From: Darksidea phi
Lineage: Eukaryota; Ascomycota; Dothideomycetes; Pleosporales; Lentitheciaceae
Length of the DNA: 64,000 nt
Assembly: GCA_030770425.1 (NCBI GenBank)
Contig: JASJFT010000087.1
Location: 117,081 to 181,080, forward strand
Reading direction: 5' to 3'
The translations under genes were made by a program, and so were the position numbers. The notes under the pieces were generated by a model. That model searched no databases. It was not told the DNA's origin and saw nothing but the letters and a program-made list of their open reading frames with translations. Every line of letters starts with the position of its first letter. Position 1 is the first letter of the stretch. Below are positions 43,119-54,520 of this stretch, in pieces.

Positions 43119-45471
43119 TCACGTCGACTTCCTCTGCACCAGTCTTGCCGCCGCCCGTGCTGCAATCGCCTCGTACTCGTCCATACCCCCCTCCAGTCGC
43201 TTCAACTGACCCCTGGCCAGCCGGTAAACGGTTCCTGCAGCCGCCCCTGTCTCTTCATCGTCCGACGACTCCCCTTCCGGCTCCTCTGCATGTGCCCCTG
43301 GCGCTAACTTGTATGGGTTATCCCCCTCCACCACTGTCCTGTAGATTCGGTCAGTTCTCCCATCGTCCGAAATGCAGCCTGACATGGTTGCTCCCTTCGT
43401 ACACGTACCTCATGAAGAATCGGTCGTGGCTAACCACCAAGAGTGCTCCGTCGTACTCCCGCAACGCGTTGATCAGTCCCAGTATAGTTTCGGCATCTAG
43501 GTGCGTCGTTATTTCGTCCAGAACCAGCAACTGGGGTGGAGGCCACAAGAGCTTCGCCAGCGCGACTCTGACTTTCTGACCCCCGGAGAGTAGCGCGAGT
43601 GGAACATCTGAGGCCGCTTGGCCCTGTAATCCCAGGCTACTCAGTATCTGTCTGCCGTCTTTCTCGCCCATCTCGTCCCCGCAGTGCTCCCTCAAGTGCG
43701 ACAGCGCCGTGAGCTTCGTATTCATATTGGCCATGGTAGTGATCTCTTCAACCGACTGTTGAGAGAAGCGCCCAAATATTGCGCGAGCATGGCGACTAAC
43801 CGTGCCCGACGTAGGGGCAAGTCCATCAACTCCATCCTCCCCGCTGCCCATAATTAACGAAACAAGTGTGGACTTGCCACACCCGTTAAGTCCTGCGAGC
43901 CCTACCCTCTGTCTCGGATGAATGGTCAAACTAACATCGGTCAATATTGGTGTCTTCTTGCGTCCCGGATACGCAAATGACACCTTCTCCAAGCTGACTA
44001 GGGAACCGGGAACTCGCAAATCCGGGGGTTGACGAAGGAATGCCATCTTGACAGGCGGATCAAAGTCGGGAATCTCAATCTCAGCTCTGTTGGTGAGATG
44101 ATAGCCTGGGAGATCGCGGTTGAGCTTGAAGCGCCCACCTTTCAGGCCCACTTCTATGCCCATCCGCTCATCTAGCTTCTTCTTACGGGATGCGGCTTGC
44201 TTCAGCTTCTTGTCATCGCCCTTTTCTCTCGCCGCTTTGATGTTGTTGGCGACTGTTTTCTCCATGTGCTTCTTTTGCTTGTCCTTGGCGTCTTTCATCT
44301 TGGTAAGATAACGAGCTTTCTTGTACCGCTCCCGTTCGTACAGACTGAGGTTTCCGCGGAACGTTTCGAGCTGCTGGTGCCGTAGGACAATGAGTTCTTC
44401 TGCCACCGCATCCGCGAAGTCTCGGTCATGCGTAGTCATAAGGACCGTCGTTCCCGTCAAGTTGCGGATGTAGTCCTGCAGCCAAATTATAGACGGCAGA
44501 TCGAGGAAATTGGTAGGCTCATCGAGCAGCAAGACGTCGGCGTACTGGCAGAGCGCAGAAGCAAGATCGCAACGCGTCCTCCACCCACCAGAAAGCTCCG
44601 AAATGGGCTTGTCAATCTTATCGTCCTTGAACCCTAGACCCAACAGTACCGTTCTCGCCTTCGTTTCTGCTTCCGAGGCGTCCATCAACTCTAAAGCAGA
44701 CTGGACGCTGGTAAGCAAATCCGCAGCTGCATGCGTCTCCTTGCTCAACTGCATAGGGTCAATATCGCTTTCATTCTGCTGCAGTTTTTCTTTCGACTCT
44801 TCAAAGCGTTCTTCAAGCTTAATAAGTTCCTTTCTCGCCAACTTGCCTCGCGCGCCACTTCTTCGCTCCGCAATTCGATGCGCTTCTTTCAATTGCAGCG
44901 CCAACCGCTCGTGAGCAATCTTCCTGTAGGCTCGCACAGGCGCCACCGGGTCCGTCGAATGTTCAATCGCATCACTTAAGACTCTCGCTTCGCGCATATG
45001 TTGCTCTCGTACCTGGTCACTCCTTACAACATGTCGCAGCACCGTCTCTTGCCCAACCTCCGTCCCATCCAACTCTTCTCCATCAATCTCCCGCGTTTGG
45101 CCAAGAAGTAGGATCCTTGTACTCCACGGAATCCCAGGGACCAACCCATCACCGATGGCTTTTAGCAGGGTAGACTTTCCCGTACCATTACGACCAACCA
45201 GGACGTAATGTCGGGATTCAACCAAATGTAGAGTGACATGACTGAGCAATTCGCGATTTGAAACACTAATGGACAAGTCTTTGATAAAGATCTACGTCCA
45301 CGTCAGCGCTTTGTTCATGTGGAAAGCGGGAAGAAGGTTCGATACTTCTTTCGAGGCCGGCGCATCGATAGCATCAAGTGCATATCTCGACTGCTGCGCC
45401 GTGACCACGATGTGTCCACCACCCGGGTGCTCTTCAACAGTCGCAGCAGCTTCCTTTCCTTTCCGAACCAT
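43119..45471 (-). CDS. ABCF-type soluble ATPase with two ABC domains
   Basis: Three exons: 45471-45346, 45291-43409 and 43338-43119, with introns of 54 and 70 bp; 742 aa. NBD1: GRNGTGKST (near residue 75), LSGGWRTR, LLLDEPTNFLD. Then a charged linker of Lys/Glu helices typical of ABCF (the tRNA-facing P-site tether). NBD2: GLNGCGKST, LLSGGQKVR, LVLDEITTHLD. There are no membrane segments. The second Walker B has ITTHLD where most ABCF have PTNHLD; catalytic Glu is kept. The last exon encodes the C-terminal end with GTVYRLARGQLKRLEGG; without that splice the protein would stop early. Known: ABCF proteins (Gcn20, Arb1, New1 types) act on ribosomes in translation or ribosome biogenesis. Which subgroup this is cannot be settled here. 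Confidence 0.9.
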
Positions 45472-46688
45472 GGCAAACCGTGCAGATCAAAGATCGAATA
45501 ATTGTCGCGGAGCTAAGAATCGAAGAGAGACGTCGAGAAAAGCAGATTTGTCCTAGAGACAATAGCTGCTCGTGAGGTGAGCCGCGCCTTTGATATAGAA
45601 AACCAGCTTCGGAGGTCGAACAAGTGATTGGAAGAGGTTAGCGCCAGCAAGCAGTTCATCGATGGCTGGCGAATGCGAGAGGTCTATTCTAAGCGAATCG
45701 CGCAGGTTTAGCTCAAGATGAGTCGAAGTGAGTCTGCATGGGTGACTCAGGCGGAATTATTTGTGAGGAAAGTGTGTGGCACCCACTAGCACAGCCACCA
45801 CAAAGCACTTGAGATGGCCGTACCTTTGCGTTCAGCCAGCTGCTGCTTCGGGTCTTATATGTAAGATTTTCTATCCCTAAACGAGTCGGATGTACCTGCT
45901 CGTTCCAGTCGGGTGTAGAGATCTTGCTACCACATTAAAAACATCTTTACGGTCCCTTCTAGAATGCTATTGTTTTTGCTCTCGGCCTTTATCGTCTTCG
46001 CTGTCCCCCTCCTCTTTGGCCAGCTGTTCTTGACATTTCGGAATTCTTCCCAGCGCTCATATGATAGTGTAATCTTGCTTGGTCGCCAGTGCACCTGCAT
46101 GTGTTTTGGTCTTTTGTCTTCGTGTACATTACGCAACCATTACAGACCGAAGGCCATGTCACCCTCCTTCATCCCGCCTTGTTGAGAGTCCATTATTCGT
46201 TGTTCATGATGAGGTAGGGTTCAGGCCTCAGGCGGATTTTCATTCCTCTTGCTGGGCTTTTGCATATTGGTCTAAGTGCGTCTCCTCTCCTCACTCCCAT
46301 CCTCGAATAGTGACTATCGCCAGGCGCAAGGGCCTTTGCGGATCTATAGAAACCGTGACAATCATCGCATGCCGAGCGCCAGTTTTGAAGCTGAAGGTGA
46401 ATGCCGATAATAAACGCAAGAGCAGCGGCTTGGTGGGATTGAGAGCGATATGGGAAGCGGATATGGAATATGGGTGTGCACAAAGACTCTGCGAACAGAC
46501 TGGCGAAAGTTGATTGACTGGAAGCTTCGTCTGAAGTGTTGTCCTTCGTCCATACCAGTCGCGCCTGCCTTCTCGGACGCTGGGGAGTTGCTGTGACTTC
46601 ACTCCACCACAGCAACCTCCCTTGCACACCGCTTTCACGCACCAATTGTTCCGCCCAACCACCCTCTGGGACTCTGAACACGGTTACC
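45472..46688. promoter_or_regulatory. Long divergent intergenic region
   Basis: About 1.2 kb between the ABCF gene (minus) and a hypothetical gene (plus), presumably holding both promoters. Short open frames around 45927-46185 and 46193-46744 are not gene-like; the latter are antisense to the downstream leader. Confidence 0.5.
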
Positions 46689-47849
46689 ATGGGCATCACC
46701 AAAGATACCTTAGCTTCACAACAGTCCTCAGCCACGGCCGACATGACAACAAGAACTACTACCAGAATATCGACAGCATCACCTCAGGCCCAATCCGGCA
46801 GGCAGTCGACGAAGCACTGGCTTACTCGGCACCTCAAACCAGCACCACCTGCACGGCAAGACAAAGCTAGTGGAGGAGAGAGGGTCGAATTGCATAGACA
46901 AGTCTCGCTACGACGGCCGCGCACTGCACCCTCGGCCGGAACAGCGGTAATGCCCATGCCCATGCCAATGCCTCCCCCTCCCCGGTTCCCTCTGGTTATG
47001 GAGCGGCTACCAGCCCGGCATGAGATGAAGGCGCCTCCTCCTCGTCCACCGCGCCCAGACTCTGGCGTGATACGGGACGTGAATGCATGGCTGGACGCGA
47101 GCAAACCGGCCTCACCGCTTATGGGGGGTCTGCCATACTGGAGGGATGGCGCACAGGGGGCCCATACCAGAGAGACTGCCGATGTTCAATACGCCATACC
47201 GATTGTTCGGGAACCTGAGCGCGAGCAACCTTCCACGCTCGGCAGCCAGCAACTCAGGTCTTTCTGTCGCCGGGCCAAGAGGATGCAGGCGCGAATGCCA
47301 TCGCTCCGCCAGACGCGGTCACAGCGCGCGATCATCCAGAAGAAGATCAATAGGCGATCGAACTCGACGCCGCTCATGGGCATCCCGTACGAAGAGACAG
47401 AGAGGGGCTCTTCACCGAGCTTCCTCACCCGCTTTGGATCCGCTCGTCGACCAGCCACAGCGACCAACACTACCCAGACGGCTCAGAATAGTGGATGGTT
47501 CGGCGTCGGCCAAAGTGCACTCGCCGAGCTGCCCCTGCGTCGCGGACGTCCAGCAAACATACGATCTGGAGGACCAGAACAGAATATGGAGCGGCCAGTC
47601 CCGGTTATTGCCGACATCCCCCGTGAAGACTCCATGGGCAGCATGTCGGACGCCCCGACTTACTTCTCCGGCCTGCCTCCTCCCCCGTATCGCTCGCGCG
47701 CCGCTTCTGTGCTCACGACATCCTCTTTCGGCTGCATTGATGGTATGAACCCGGAGCAGAGACAGCTTAGCCAGCAGAGGGCGCAGCAGAAACGCGGAGT
47801 AAAAGGAAAGCTCAAGAGGTTTGCGCAGCGGTGCGCCCTCGCCAAGTGA
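46689..47849 (+). CDS. Hypothetical basic, disordered protein
   Basis: Intronless, 386 aa from MGITKDTLAS; the open frame begins at 46536, but the first part looks untranslated. Not recognised. It has Pro-rich segments (PMPMPMPPPPRF, APPPRPPRP), DVNAWLDASKPASPLMGGLPYWRDG, a Ser/Arg-rich basic region (RRAKRMQARMPSLRQTRSQR) and a basic end, GVKGKLKRFAQR. The composition suggests an intrinsically disordered, possibly phosphorylated protein; the short Trp-containing segments are the best candidates for conserved parts. No membrane or signal segment. Confidence 0.62.
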   Translation: MGITKDTLASQQSSATADMTTRTTTRISTASPQAQSGRQSTKHWLTRHLKPAPPARQDKASGGERVELHRQVSLRRPRTAPSAGTAVMPMPMPMPPPPRFPLVMERLPARHEMKAPPPRPPRPDSGVIRDVNAWLDASKPASPLMGGLPYWRDGAQGAHTRETADVQYAIPIVREPEREQPSTLGSQQLRSFCRRAKRMQARMPSLRQTRSQRAIIQKKINRRSNSTPLMGIPYEETERGSSPSFLTRFGSARRPATATNTTQTAQNSGWFGVGQSALAELPLRRGRPANIRSGGPEQNMERPVPVIADIPREDSMGSMSDAPTYFSGLPPPPYRSRAASVLTTSSFGCIDGMNPEQRQLSQQRAQQKRGVKGKLKRFAQRCALAK

Positions 47850-48487
47850 AAGTATTCCTCATCGTAGAAAGACATGATTAGGAACGAAAAGGTGGAATAA
47901 CCATGGAAATTCGGAAGGTAACAAACTGGAAGGGCATGTTCATATGATAAACGTACACTTACGAGTGCATGCATTGCGGATGGGGGTGTTATTGTCTTGC
48001 ACACATTCTATGAGATGGCATCTTTCCGATGGCTCTTCTCGGGATATGGAGAGAGAGAAACAGCATATATGTAGCTTTGCATGCAGACATAGACAGTCAA
48101 ATGCAGCCTCTCTGTCGCAGACGGTGGTGTTTCAACATGACGTTCAGTGTTGGCGGCCCGCGGTCAGCCGAATCCGACTCGGCTGCAGCTCGGTCTCACC
48201 GCCTTCTCTTTTGTGATTTGGCAGACGCACTCTGCCATCACCACCAACTTTCATTGGGCCCGACGTGGCAGACGTGCAACCCCCCTCCGCTCGCATTCGC
48301 ACAATTGAGCTCATGGCCCGTTGACGATGAGAGCGCCAGTCGCAGGACCCGATCGCTAGCTTCCATTTCGCCAGTGCGTCGCTGGCCCGCAGCGCTCGCG
48401 CCCTCTCACTGGCACTGGCAATACCTCTACCCATCCGTCCCCACCTGCACTCGCCCGGCCTGACGCAGCCACCTGCGAAAAGTAAGC
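47850..48487. promoter_or_regulatory. Intergenic region upstream of the TCO89-like gene
   Basis: 640 bp: 3' region of the preceding gene, then a pyrimidine-rich stretch before ATG 48488. No other feature. Confidence 0.45.
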
Positions 48488-50203
48488 ATGGCTTCTTCCT
48501 CTGCCGACGCTCATTCGCAGCCGCGACGGCCTCCTCCAATGGCCCGGCAGTCCTCGACGTCCTCTCAGGTGTCGCAGTCGCCGTCGGACGCCCCCCCCAG
48601 GGCCGCGCCCAAGGCCCCGCGCCAGCACGTCGTCGGCCACGGTCGCATGCAGAGGAATGCGTCTGGCAAGAATCTCAATAAGCTGAACAAACCCAAGGAG
48701 CCCCGCGGCGACGATGGCAACGCCATCAAGCACCACCGCCGCTCGCACTCTGGCAACTCCACCTCTGCACCTAGCAGCCCCCGCCCCAGCTTTAAGCGCA
48801 ATGCTTCATCGGGCGGTATTGTGAGGGCAACGAATGCCCACGGCCACACTGCGATACGCAAAAACCACTCGAGCGGGCATTTGACGCGACAGGGAGCCTC
48901 GAAACCAGCGCTCAAGCCGTCCAAAAGCGAGGTGGCAGCACCGAAGCGCTCGCTGATCAATCTCGATAGAGTGCGCCGGTCCCCGCCGGACGCTTCCCAC
49001 GCTGTTCACTTTGACGTAGGGGATGACGAGGAGGGCCCGGACGACGGCTGGACAGAGGAGAGCGCATCGCAATCGCCTACTACAACCCGTTCGAACACGC
49101 GCTCGAATTCGGTCATAATAGATCCACACAGGATGACCCAAGGCGGAACAGGCAACATGGGAGAAGCTTCACAGACTGAGTCGACCCATCAGCGACCGCA
49201 AGTACTACCAAGCGCCATGACGCATTCACATATACTGCCAGACCGCACGAACAATGCCCGCCAGACGAACGGGCCTAGCCCGCACCACCACCACTCAGGA
49301 CCGCCCGATGCTGATATGATTACCTCCCGGCTACTCCAGCGCAGTTCTCACCATAATGCTCCCCCGCAAATGTCGACGATTGCGGCCACGGTCGTATCGA
49401 ACCATAATAATATAAGGGAACTAAGTCAGAGTGCAGGCTCAACTTTGGTTGATACACCAGGTCGAGACCTGGTTTCACGCTTCATGGACGGGGAAGGCTC
49501 GGCTGGAACACCGAACAACAGCAGCTTCTTACCGTCGCGCAATTCACCGCAGGGCGCAGGAAGCGATATGGATAGGATCAAGAGAAACAAGTCGATGCCA
49601 AACGTCGCAGGCACAGAGACACCAACCAAAACACCTTCTCGCCGCTCGGGCACCAGCACACCTACCGACCTTCCCGTGTCGAGAACACAGCAGAAGTTAA
49701 TGCTTCAGCGCGCGTCGTCAAACATCGAACCGCAGAAACTGGTTCCCGTCATCCTACCCCGGACGGGTGGACCCACGTTTCTCCATTCGGGGATGACGTA
49801 CAGCGCCAACGGCGAGGGGCGTTTAGACCCGCGCCTGCAGCAACAGTTTAACCACGTTGCGGTCGAATATAACGTGGTGCGAAGGTATCGTAACCCCATC
49901 GCAGATGCACTCGCACGTATCGAGCAGATTCCCGGTACCCCGCGCAAGACTTGCGTGCCCAAGGCGGGAGGTACAAATGGCTCTGCTAGTGTACATGGCA
50001 GCAGCAGCCTGAGCACAAGTTTCAACGATGAAACGGAGCGCCAAAGGTCGCGAGTCAGCTTCGAGAACGGCCGGGATAGTCGCGACGATGGTGACGTCGA
50101 GGGCAGGCAAAGTTTTGAGAGCGACCATGACAGGGTCCGAAATGAAGCGGAGGAGATATGTCGGCGGCTGTGGGAGAGCGCGGAGGCAGTTGAGCACGAC
50201 TGA
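48488..50203 (+). CDS. TCO89-like TORC1 component (putative)
   Basis: Intronless, 571 aa, disordered and Ser-rich. It shows the layout I associate with the fungal TCO89 family: an N-terminal HVVGHGRMQRNASGKNLNKL segment, repeated basic-Ser motifs (HHRRSHSGNS, KRNASSGG, RKNHSSGHL), then VHFDVGDDEEG...DDGWTEESASQSP, later QKLMLQRASSNIEPQKLVP and, near the end, a helical part, HVAVEYNVVRRYRNPIADALARI. Known: Tco89 is a fungal-specific subunit of TORC1 at the vacuole, linking nutrients to growth. The identification rests on pattern memory rather than alignment, so the family call is moderate; the gene itself is certain. Confidence 0.62.
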   Translation: MASSSADAHSQPRRPPPMARQSSTSSQVSQSPSDAPPRAAPKAPRQHVVGHGRMQRNASGKNLNKLNKPKEPRGDDGNAIKHHRRSHSGNSTSAPSSPRPSFKRNASSGGIVRATNAHGHTAIRKNHSSGHLTRQGASKPALKPSKSEVAAPKRSLINLDRVRRSPPDASHAVHFDVGDDEEGPDDGWTEESASQSPTTTRSNTRSNSVIIDPHRMTQGGTGNMGEASQTESTHQRPQVLPSAMTHSHILPDRTNNARQTNGPSPHHHHSGPPDADMITSRLLQRSSHHNAPPQMSTIAATVVSNHNNIRELSQSAGSTLVDTPGRDLVSRFMDGEGSAGTPNNSSFLPSRNSPQGAGSDMDRIKRNKSMPNVAGTETPTKTPSRRSGTSTPTDLPVSRTQQKLMLQRASSNIEPQKLVPVILPRTGGPTFLHSGMTYSANGEGRLDPRLQQQFNHVAVEYNVVRRYRNPIADALARIEQIPGTPRKTCVPKAGGTNGSASVHGSSSLSTSFNDETERQRSRVSFENGRDSRDDGDVEGRQSFESDHDRVRNEAEEICRRLWESAEAVEHD

Positions 50204-51463
50204 CGGGTGTCATGGACGAGGTGGTCGAAGTCGCATGGGCTCAGTGAGTCAAAGTCAGCGCTCCCTCGACGAACTGCCCGTTTCGTACTTACGTCGTCTA
50301 TCATAGGCGTCGTGACAGACGCCGTGTCTCGGGCGGTTTTCGTTTGAGAAGCGGAGTTGAGATTTGAATTGGTTGAGGGTATACTAGTAGCACGCGAGAT
50401 GCGGGCCCAGCTCAACACGAGCGCATCTACCGTATCCGACGGCGAGGTGCATTGTCTGGGCGCAGAAAGAGTTTGCATCATTGGGGCGTCTTTGGACATG
50501 GACGCATTCACTGGACGGCGGTGGAGGGTCTGCAAATGGGTTTGCAATAGGCCAGGGATGGGCTATAGCCAATCCGCATTATGAGCTAGGCCGGAGTAAT
50601 GGTAATTTCTTCCTCCTTTCCAGCATTGACTATGAGCATACGTCTTCTAGGGTTTGATTTGTCGCGTGACGGTTTACGCTCTCTTTCAGGCGCGGCGAGA
50701 AGGAGCAAGCACAGCGCAGCGCAAGACAGGAAAAAGAAAAGACGACGACGAGCCACTCATCGTAAGACGCTATGGCCAAGGCAATGCTACACGGCGCTCT
50801 CTCGTACAAACACGTTGTCGCGCCGAGTCGATTGGCGTGGGCGCGCTGCGGTGCCGCTGCGACAAGAGCGGTTTCCGAGATGCCACGTCTAGAGGCAGTC
50901 CATGCGCAGGTTTGGGTGGCACTCAGGCGGTGGGCCTACGGCGCAAGGCGCAAACGATTCGCCAACAAGGTTTCAGCGTCTGAGCGGGCGCGGATCTAGA
51001 GAGCGGAGCTGAAGAGTGTGGAAAAGTGGAGCTTGCAAACGGACGGGTGAATCACGTCGGCGTTGAGGAAAAAGGCTTCAAAAACTCTGTCGCTTCGGCA
51101 ACGGCAGTCAGTCAGCGAGCGGAGATTTCGACTGGGCAGCGTCAGATGGCGGCACCCTGGACGACGGCACTCGAGCTGCTCACGCCGCCCATGCCGCCAA
51201 GCGTGCGTTGGTTAGCGCCGAATTGCACACCTCGCGGGAAATTGCGCCTCATTTAAGGATCGTGGGCCCCAAACCCTCCGCTGTTTCTCCCCAAACGTTT
51301 TCGTCCACCATCACGCTCTCGCAGCAGCAACCCAGTCGCTCTTTACAAATCCGCTCGCTCTCGCTCCGGCAGCCTCGCGCACCCGCTCTTTACCACCACT
51401 TCTTTTACCAGCTGCCATCGACTATACACAGCACATTCACTACACACCCGTCAACTCGCCAAG
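50204..51463. promoter_or_regulatory. Intergenic region with pyrimidine-rich leader
   Basis: About 1.26 kb. The left part has overlapping short frames on the plus strand (50599-50999) with Arg/Ala-rich, unlike-protein composition. From about 51285 to 51463 there is a C/T-rich leader with CTCGC and CCACCA blocks, as seen before strongly expressed fungal genes. Confidence 0.5.
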
Positions 51464-51808
51464 ATGCGCTCCTTTCAGCAAGTCATCGTCTTCCTCTTTG
51501 CGCTTGTCGCATTCGCCCTCGCCCAGGGCGACGCCTCGTATGTTGCGACCACCACCCTCACCTCGACGGTCCAGGTAGTCCTCACTGCCACCGTCTCCCC
51601 CGGCGCCTCGCCCTCGTCCACGCCCATGTACTCTGTCCCCGGCAACGGCACTGCCACCGCCTACCCCACTGGCAGCGCGGCCCCAACCGCTCCCTCTGCG
51701 CCATCGCAGCCCACCGTCACTGAATTTCCTGGCGCCGCCTCTGGTCTTTCCGTCAACAGCGCATTCATCGCTGCCATCGCGGCCGGTCTGGGCTACCTCG
51801 CACTATGA
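51464..51808 (+). CDS. Small secreted, GPI-anchor-type cell-wall protein
   Basis: 114 aa, intronless. Signal peptide MRSFQQVIVFLFALVAFALAQ with cleavage likely after AFALA. The mature part is Thr/Ser/Pro/Ala-rich (TTTLTSTVQVV, PSAPSQPT) with one N-glycosylation site (NGT). The C-terminus is a hydrophobic run, FIAAIAAGLGYLAL, preceded by small residues (AASGLSVNSA), a GPI-attachment signal. Such proteins sit on the plasma membrane or in the wall. No cysteines, so it is not a hydrophobin or CFEM protein. The rich leader and strong codon bias suggest high expression. Confidence 0.82.
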   Translation: MRSFQQVIVFLFALVAFALAQGDASYVATTTLTSTVQVVLTATVSPGASPSSTPMYSVPGNGTATAYPTGSAAPTAPSAPSQPTVTEFPGAASGLSVNSAFIAAIAAGLGYLAL

Positions 51809-54520
51809 CCGCTCTCCGGCGCAACCCATGTTCTCTCTGCGAACCCCTTCCGCTTCTCGCATCATCGACTGGTGCGCGTCTTTGAGATATGCGCCTACTC
51901 TTCTTCGAAGCGCCTGGCCGAGCATTGAGCACTGCGCCTGGCCATCACGTGTTACTGAGGATGCCAAAGTTCCTCCGTTCGGTACATTCCCTCTTACTCT
52001 TCGGCTCTATACACCCCCACTTCAGCATCCGGATTCTTTTTAATCTCTTCTCAATGATTTGACGAAGTCCGGATCCTACGTTCTCTCCTTGTTCAGAGCC
52101 TAAATTCTTTTTTTCCCAATAGCACATGTAATTTCTAGTCACTCATTCACAACACCCCTTTTTGTTGGAGATCTTGGTCAAGGGCGCGACAGGAGACTCG
52201 CTGCTTGCACTACTGCAAACCCATACACACAATCTCTTTGGTTGTTTTTGCGCTGCGATTGGACACACCCTGCACTCTGTTTCTAACACAACTTCTCTGG
52301 TGGAGCTGGAGTTTGGAGATACCCCCTTTTTGATTACCCCTCTGTTCTTATTTCGAAGTCTGGTGGCCGGTTGGTGGATTCGGTGTTTTATGAACGAGTG
52401 AACGGATGAATGAAATGGTGACGGCGTCGTTGTGGACTGGAATGCGCTGCTGTCTTCGCTCGTCTGGCTTTCATGTGGACGGTGAGTGGAGTAGCGATGC
52501 GCAGTCATTAGGTAGACTAGTTCATAATGGCGATTGTATTCAGCCTGTAGTAGATATGAATATCGAAAAATGTATTGCAGCAATGCCTTGTCTTGCCTGT
52601 TCCACGCACACGACTTACGTTTTGCGCCTATCACATTGCACCCTTCCTTGCATGGGATTTCAGCTGACAATTCACATGTGCAACGGTTGTCAACGGGCAA
52701 CCTGCTCTAGGAAAATCCGAGAGGCATTCGAAGTGCCAAAAATCTTCTTATCGCTCATGAGGCAAACCCAGGTGCCAACATTTTCCGTGCTACGTCCTTC
52801 AACCAGTTTCTCATATGGTTCGGGAACCGATGTCCGAACGCAACATGTTAGTTGATTTGCCTGGTCTCTGTGGGCACACTTGCTTCATTCACATTATACC
52901 GGTAGTCTACCGTGGCAGTCGGTAGACCTCGCCTAGCCCACTCAAAATGCGGCATTTCTCCCCCGAGCGAAATTGCAGATACCGCTACGACCTTGTCTTT
53001 AGGTCGGAGCGGTGGCGCGCTTGTCGAGGTCAAATTTCGGGAAATGTCGCATTCGGCCGGTTTTGCCCTGGCATCACACATTGGGGGTAAATTCTCGTTC
53101 TTCGGAGATCATCACTTGCCGGGACTGAGAAAGGGTAGCCAACCTTGTACTCACCCAAGCGCGCCGGACCATTATCGCAGAGAAAGGTGCATTGTGGAAA
53201 CTGGTCGCCTTGTCGTTGAGAGGGTACAGCTCGTGATTTCTACATCGGGATAGCGATAGACAGAGGCGGCAACGGGCGTGCCCGGGAGGTTGGGGACCGT
53301 CCCATCCTTGTTGTTCGGGTCGGAGGACGGTGCGAGCACGTGGTGGTGTGCACTGTTGCGGAGCTGGGGAAAACGTGGTGATGACCGGGAGTGGAGTGTG
53401 CTCCGGACTTTTGCTGGTGGGTAAGTGCTGCGCTGTAACTAGGGGTTTATTGTTGAGTAAGCGGTGGTATTTGTTGCGGGCGTCGCTTTCGAAAAGTACC
53501 CAGACGTTAGCCTCTCGATTACCGACCGGGTGTTCTGCTGTCGATGCGCCGTTGGGGTCGTTCGCGGTACGTTGCGTTTCATGGCTGAGACTTGCCATGC
53601 GCATGCTGCAGCAGTGAAGGATGACGAATTCGCGGCGGCTTGCGAAGGAGCGATATATCCACGCGATGGGAGTTCGGGTCGTCTCTTTCTTTCCGTTCCT
53701 CTTTTAATAGAGTGTCCAGTCTAACAACGATAGCGCGGGATCCTACCGACGGCGACCAGCACTTCTTCCATTACGAACTCTTATCACATGTATCGCAGCA
53801 GGTCCATTGTGGTTCTCAACAATGCACAGCACAGATGCCATGCGCTCGAATTAAGGTTGCAGCAAGAGATCTATTATCGATCCGGGAAACCGTTATCGAT
53901 GCAACAAGGTACCCACTTTCTTCCCGACATGGTTAGCGGCATCTCCACGTTGGAAAGGTCCACCTTGTAGGCAAAACGTTAATGACACAAGCGGCTCATG
54001 GCCCTAATCCAACTAAGTTTTAACGATGATGGGATGAAGCACGGCGGCCACGGTCCGGATCGATGTCGTTCTGTGCCGTATACGAGCCGCTTCGCACGCT
54101 CTGGAAATAGTTTCCAATGCTATAACCCCCTACCTCATGTAAACCCAAGAGGTTATTATGACCCCCTAATCCCGTCATCGTTCGCAGTGAGTCCCCTCAG
54201 GATCTAGACTGTATATACGCCCTAAGGAGCAGTTACCCTGGTTTGAAGTGGGACAGTAGGCATCGCGGGTAATTTGCTCATTGAAGACGCCGATGCTGTC
54301 TCTATGCCAAACCTGTCGCAGATTGGTATAATTGTACACGAACGCGGTATGCCAAAGTTGTAAGATATAGTCCATTGATGGTAGACAAGCTCCTCTATCC
54401 GCAGAACATAATCCGGGGCCTAAATGCTAGTCGGGGGTATCAATATCAACAGAACTCCCCTAAAGGATGCTGAAACGCCATGCTTGTTTCCCATACCGTA
54501 TAAAACGCCGCGAGGACATG
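51809..54520. other. 2.7-kb gene-free region
   Basis: The largest gap in the window. Open frames (for example 52143-52700 and 53074-53604, minus) lack domains and have odd composition. 54127-54500 is AT-richer, with a transposon-end-like motif at 54121-54173 and a 66-codon minus frame (54175-54375) of no known family. It may hold decayed repeats or a non-coding transcript. Confidence 0.5.
54121..54173. repeat. Transposon-end-like motif with CCCCCTA subrepeats
   Basis: Two ACCCCCTA units about 36 bp apart, with GTTATTATGACCCCCTAAT matching the arrangement at 6320-6364 (GTTATCGGACCCCCTAAT). No transposase is attached. Confidence 0.4.

Noticed and set aside
53074..53604. 176-codon minus frame
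   Set aside because: No domain, no splice context, composition typical of a chance GC-rich frame.
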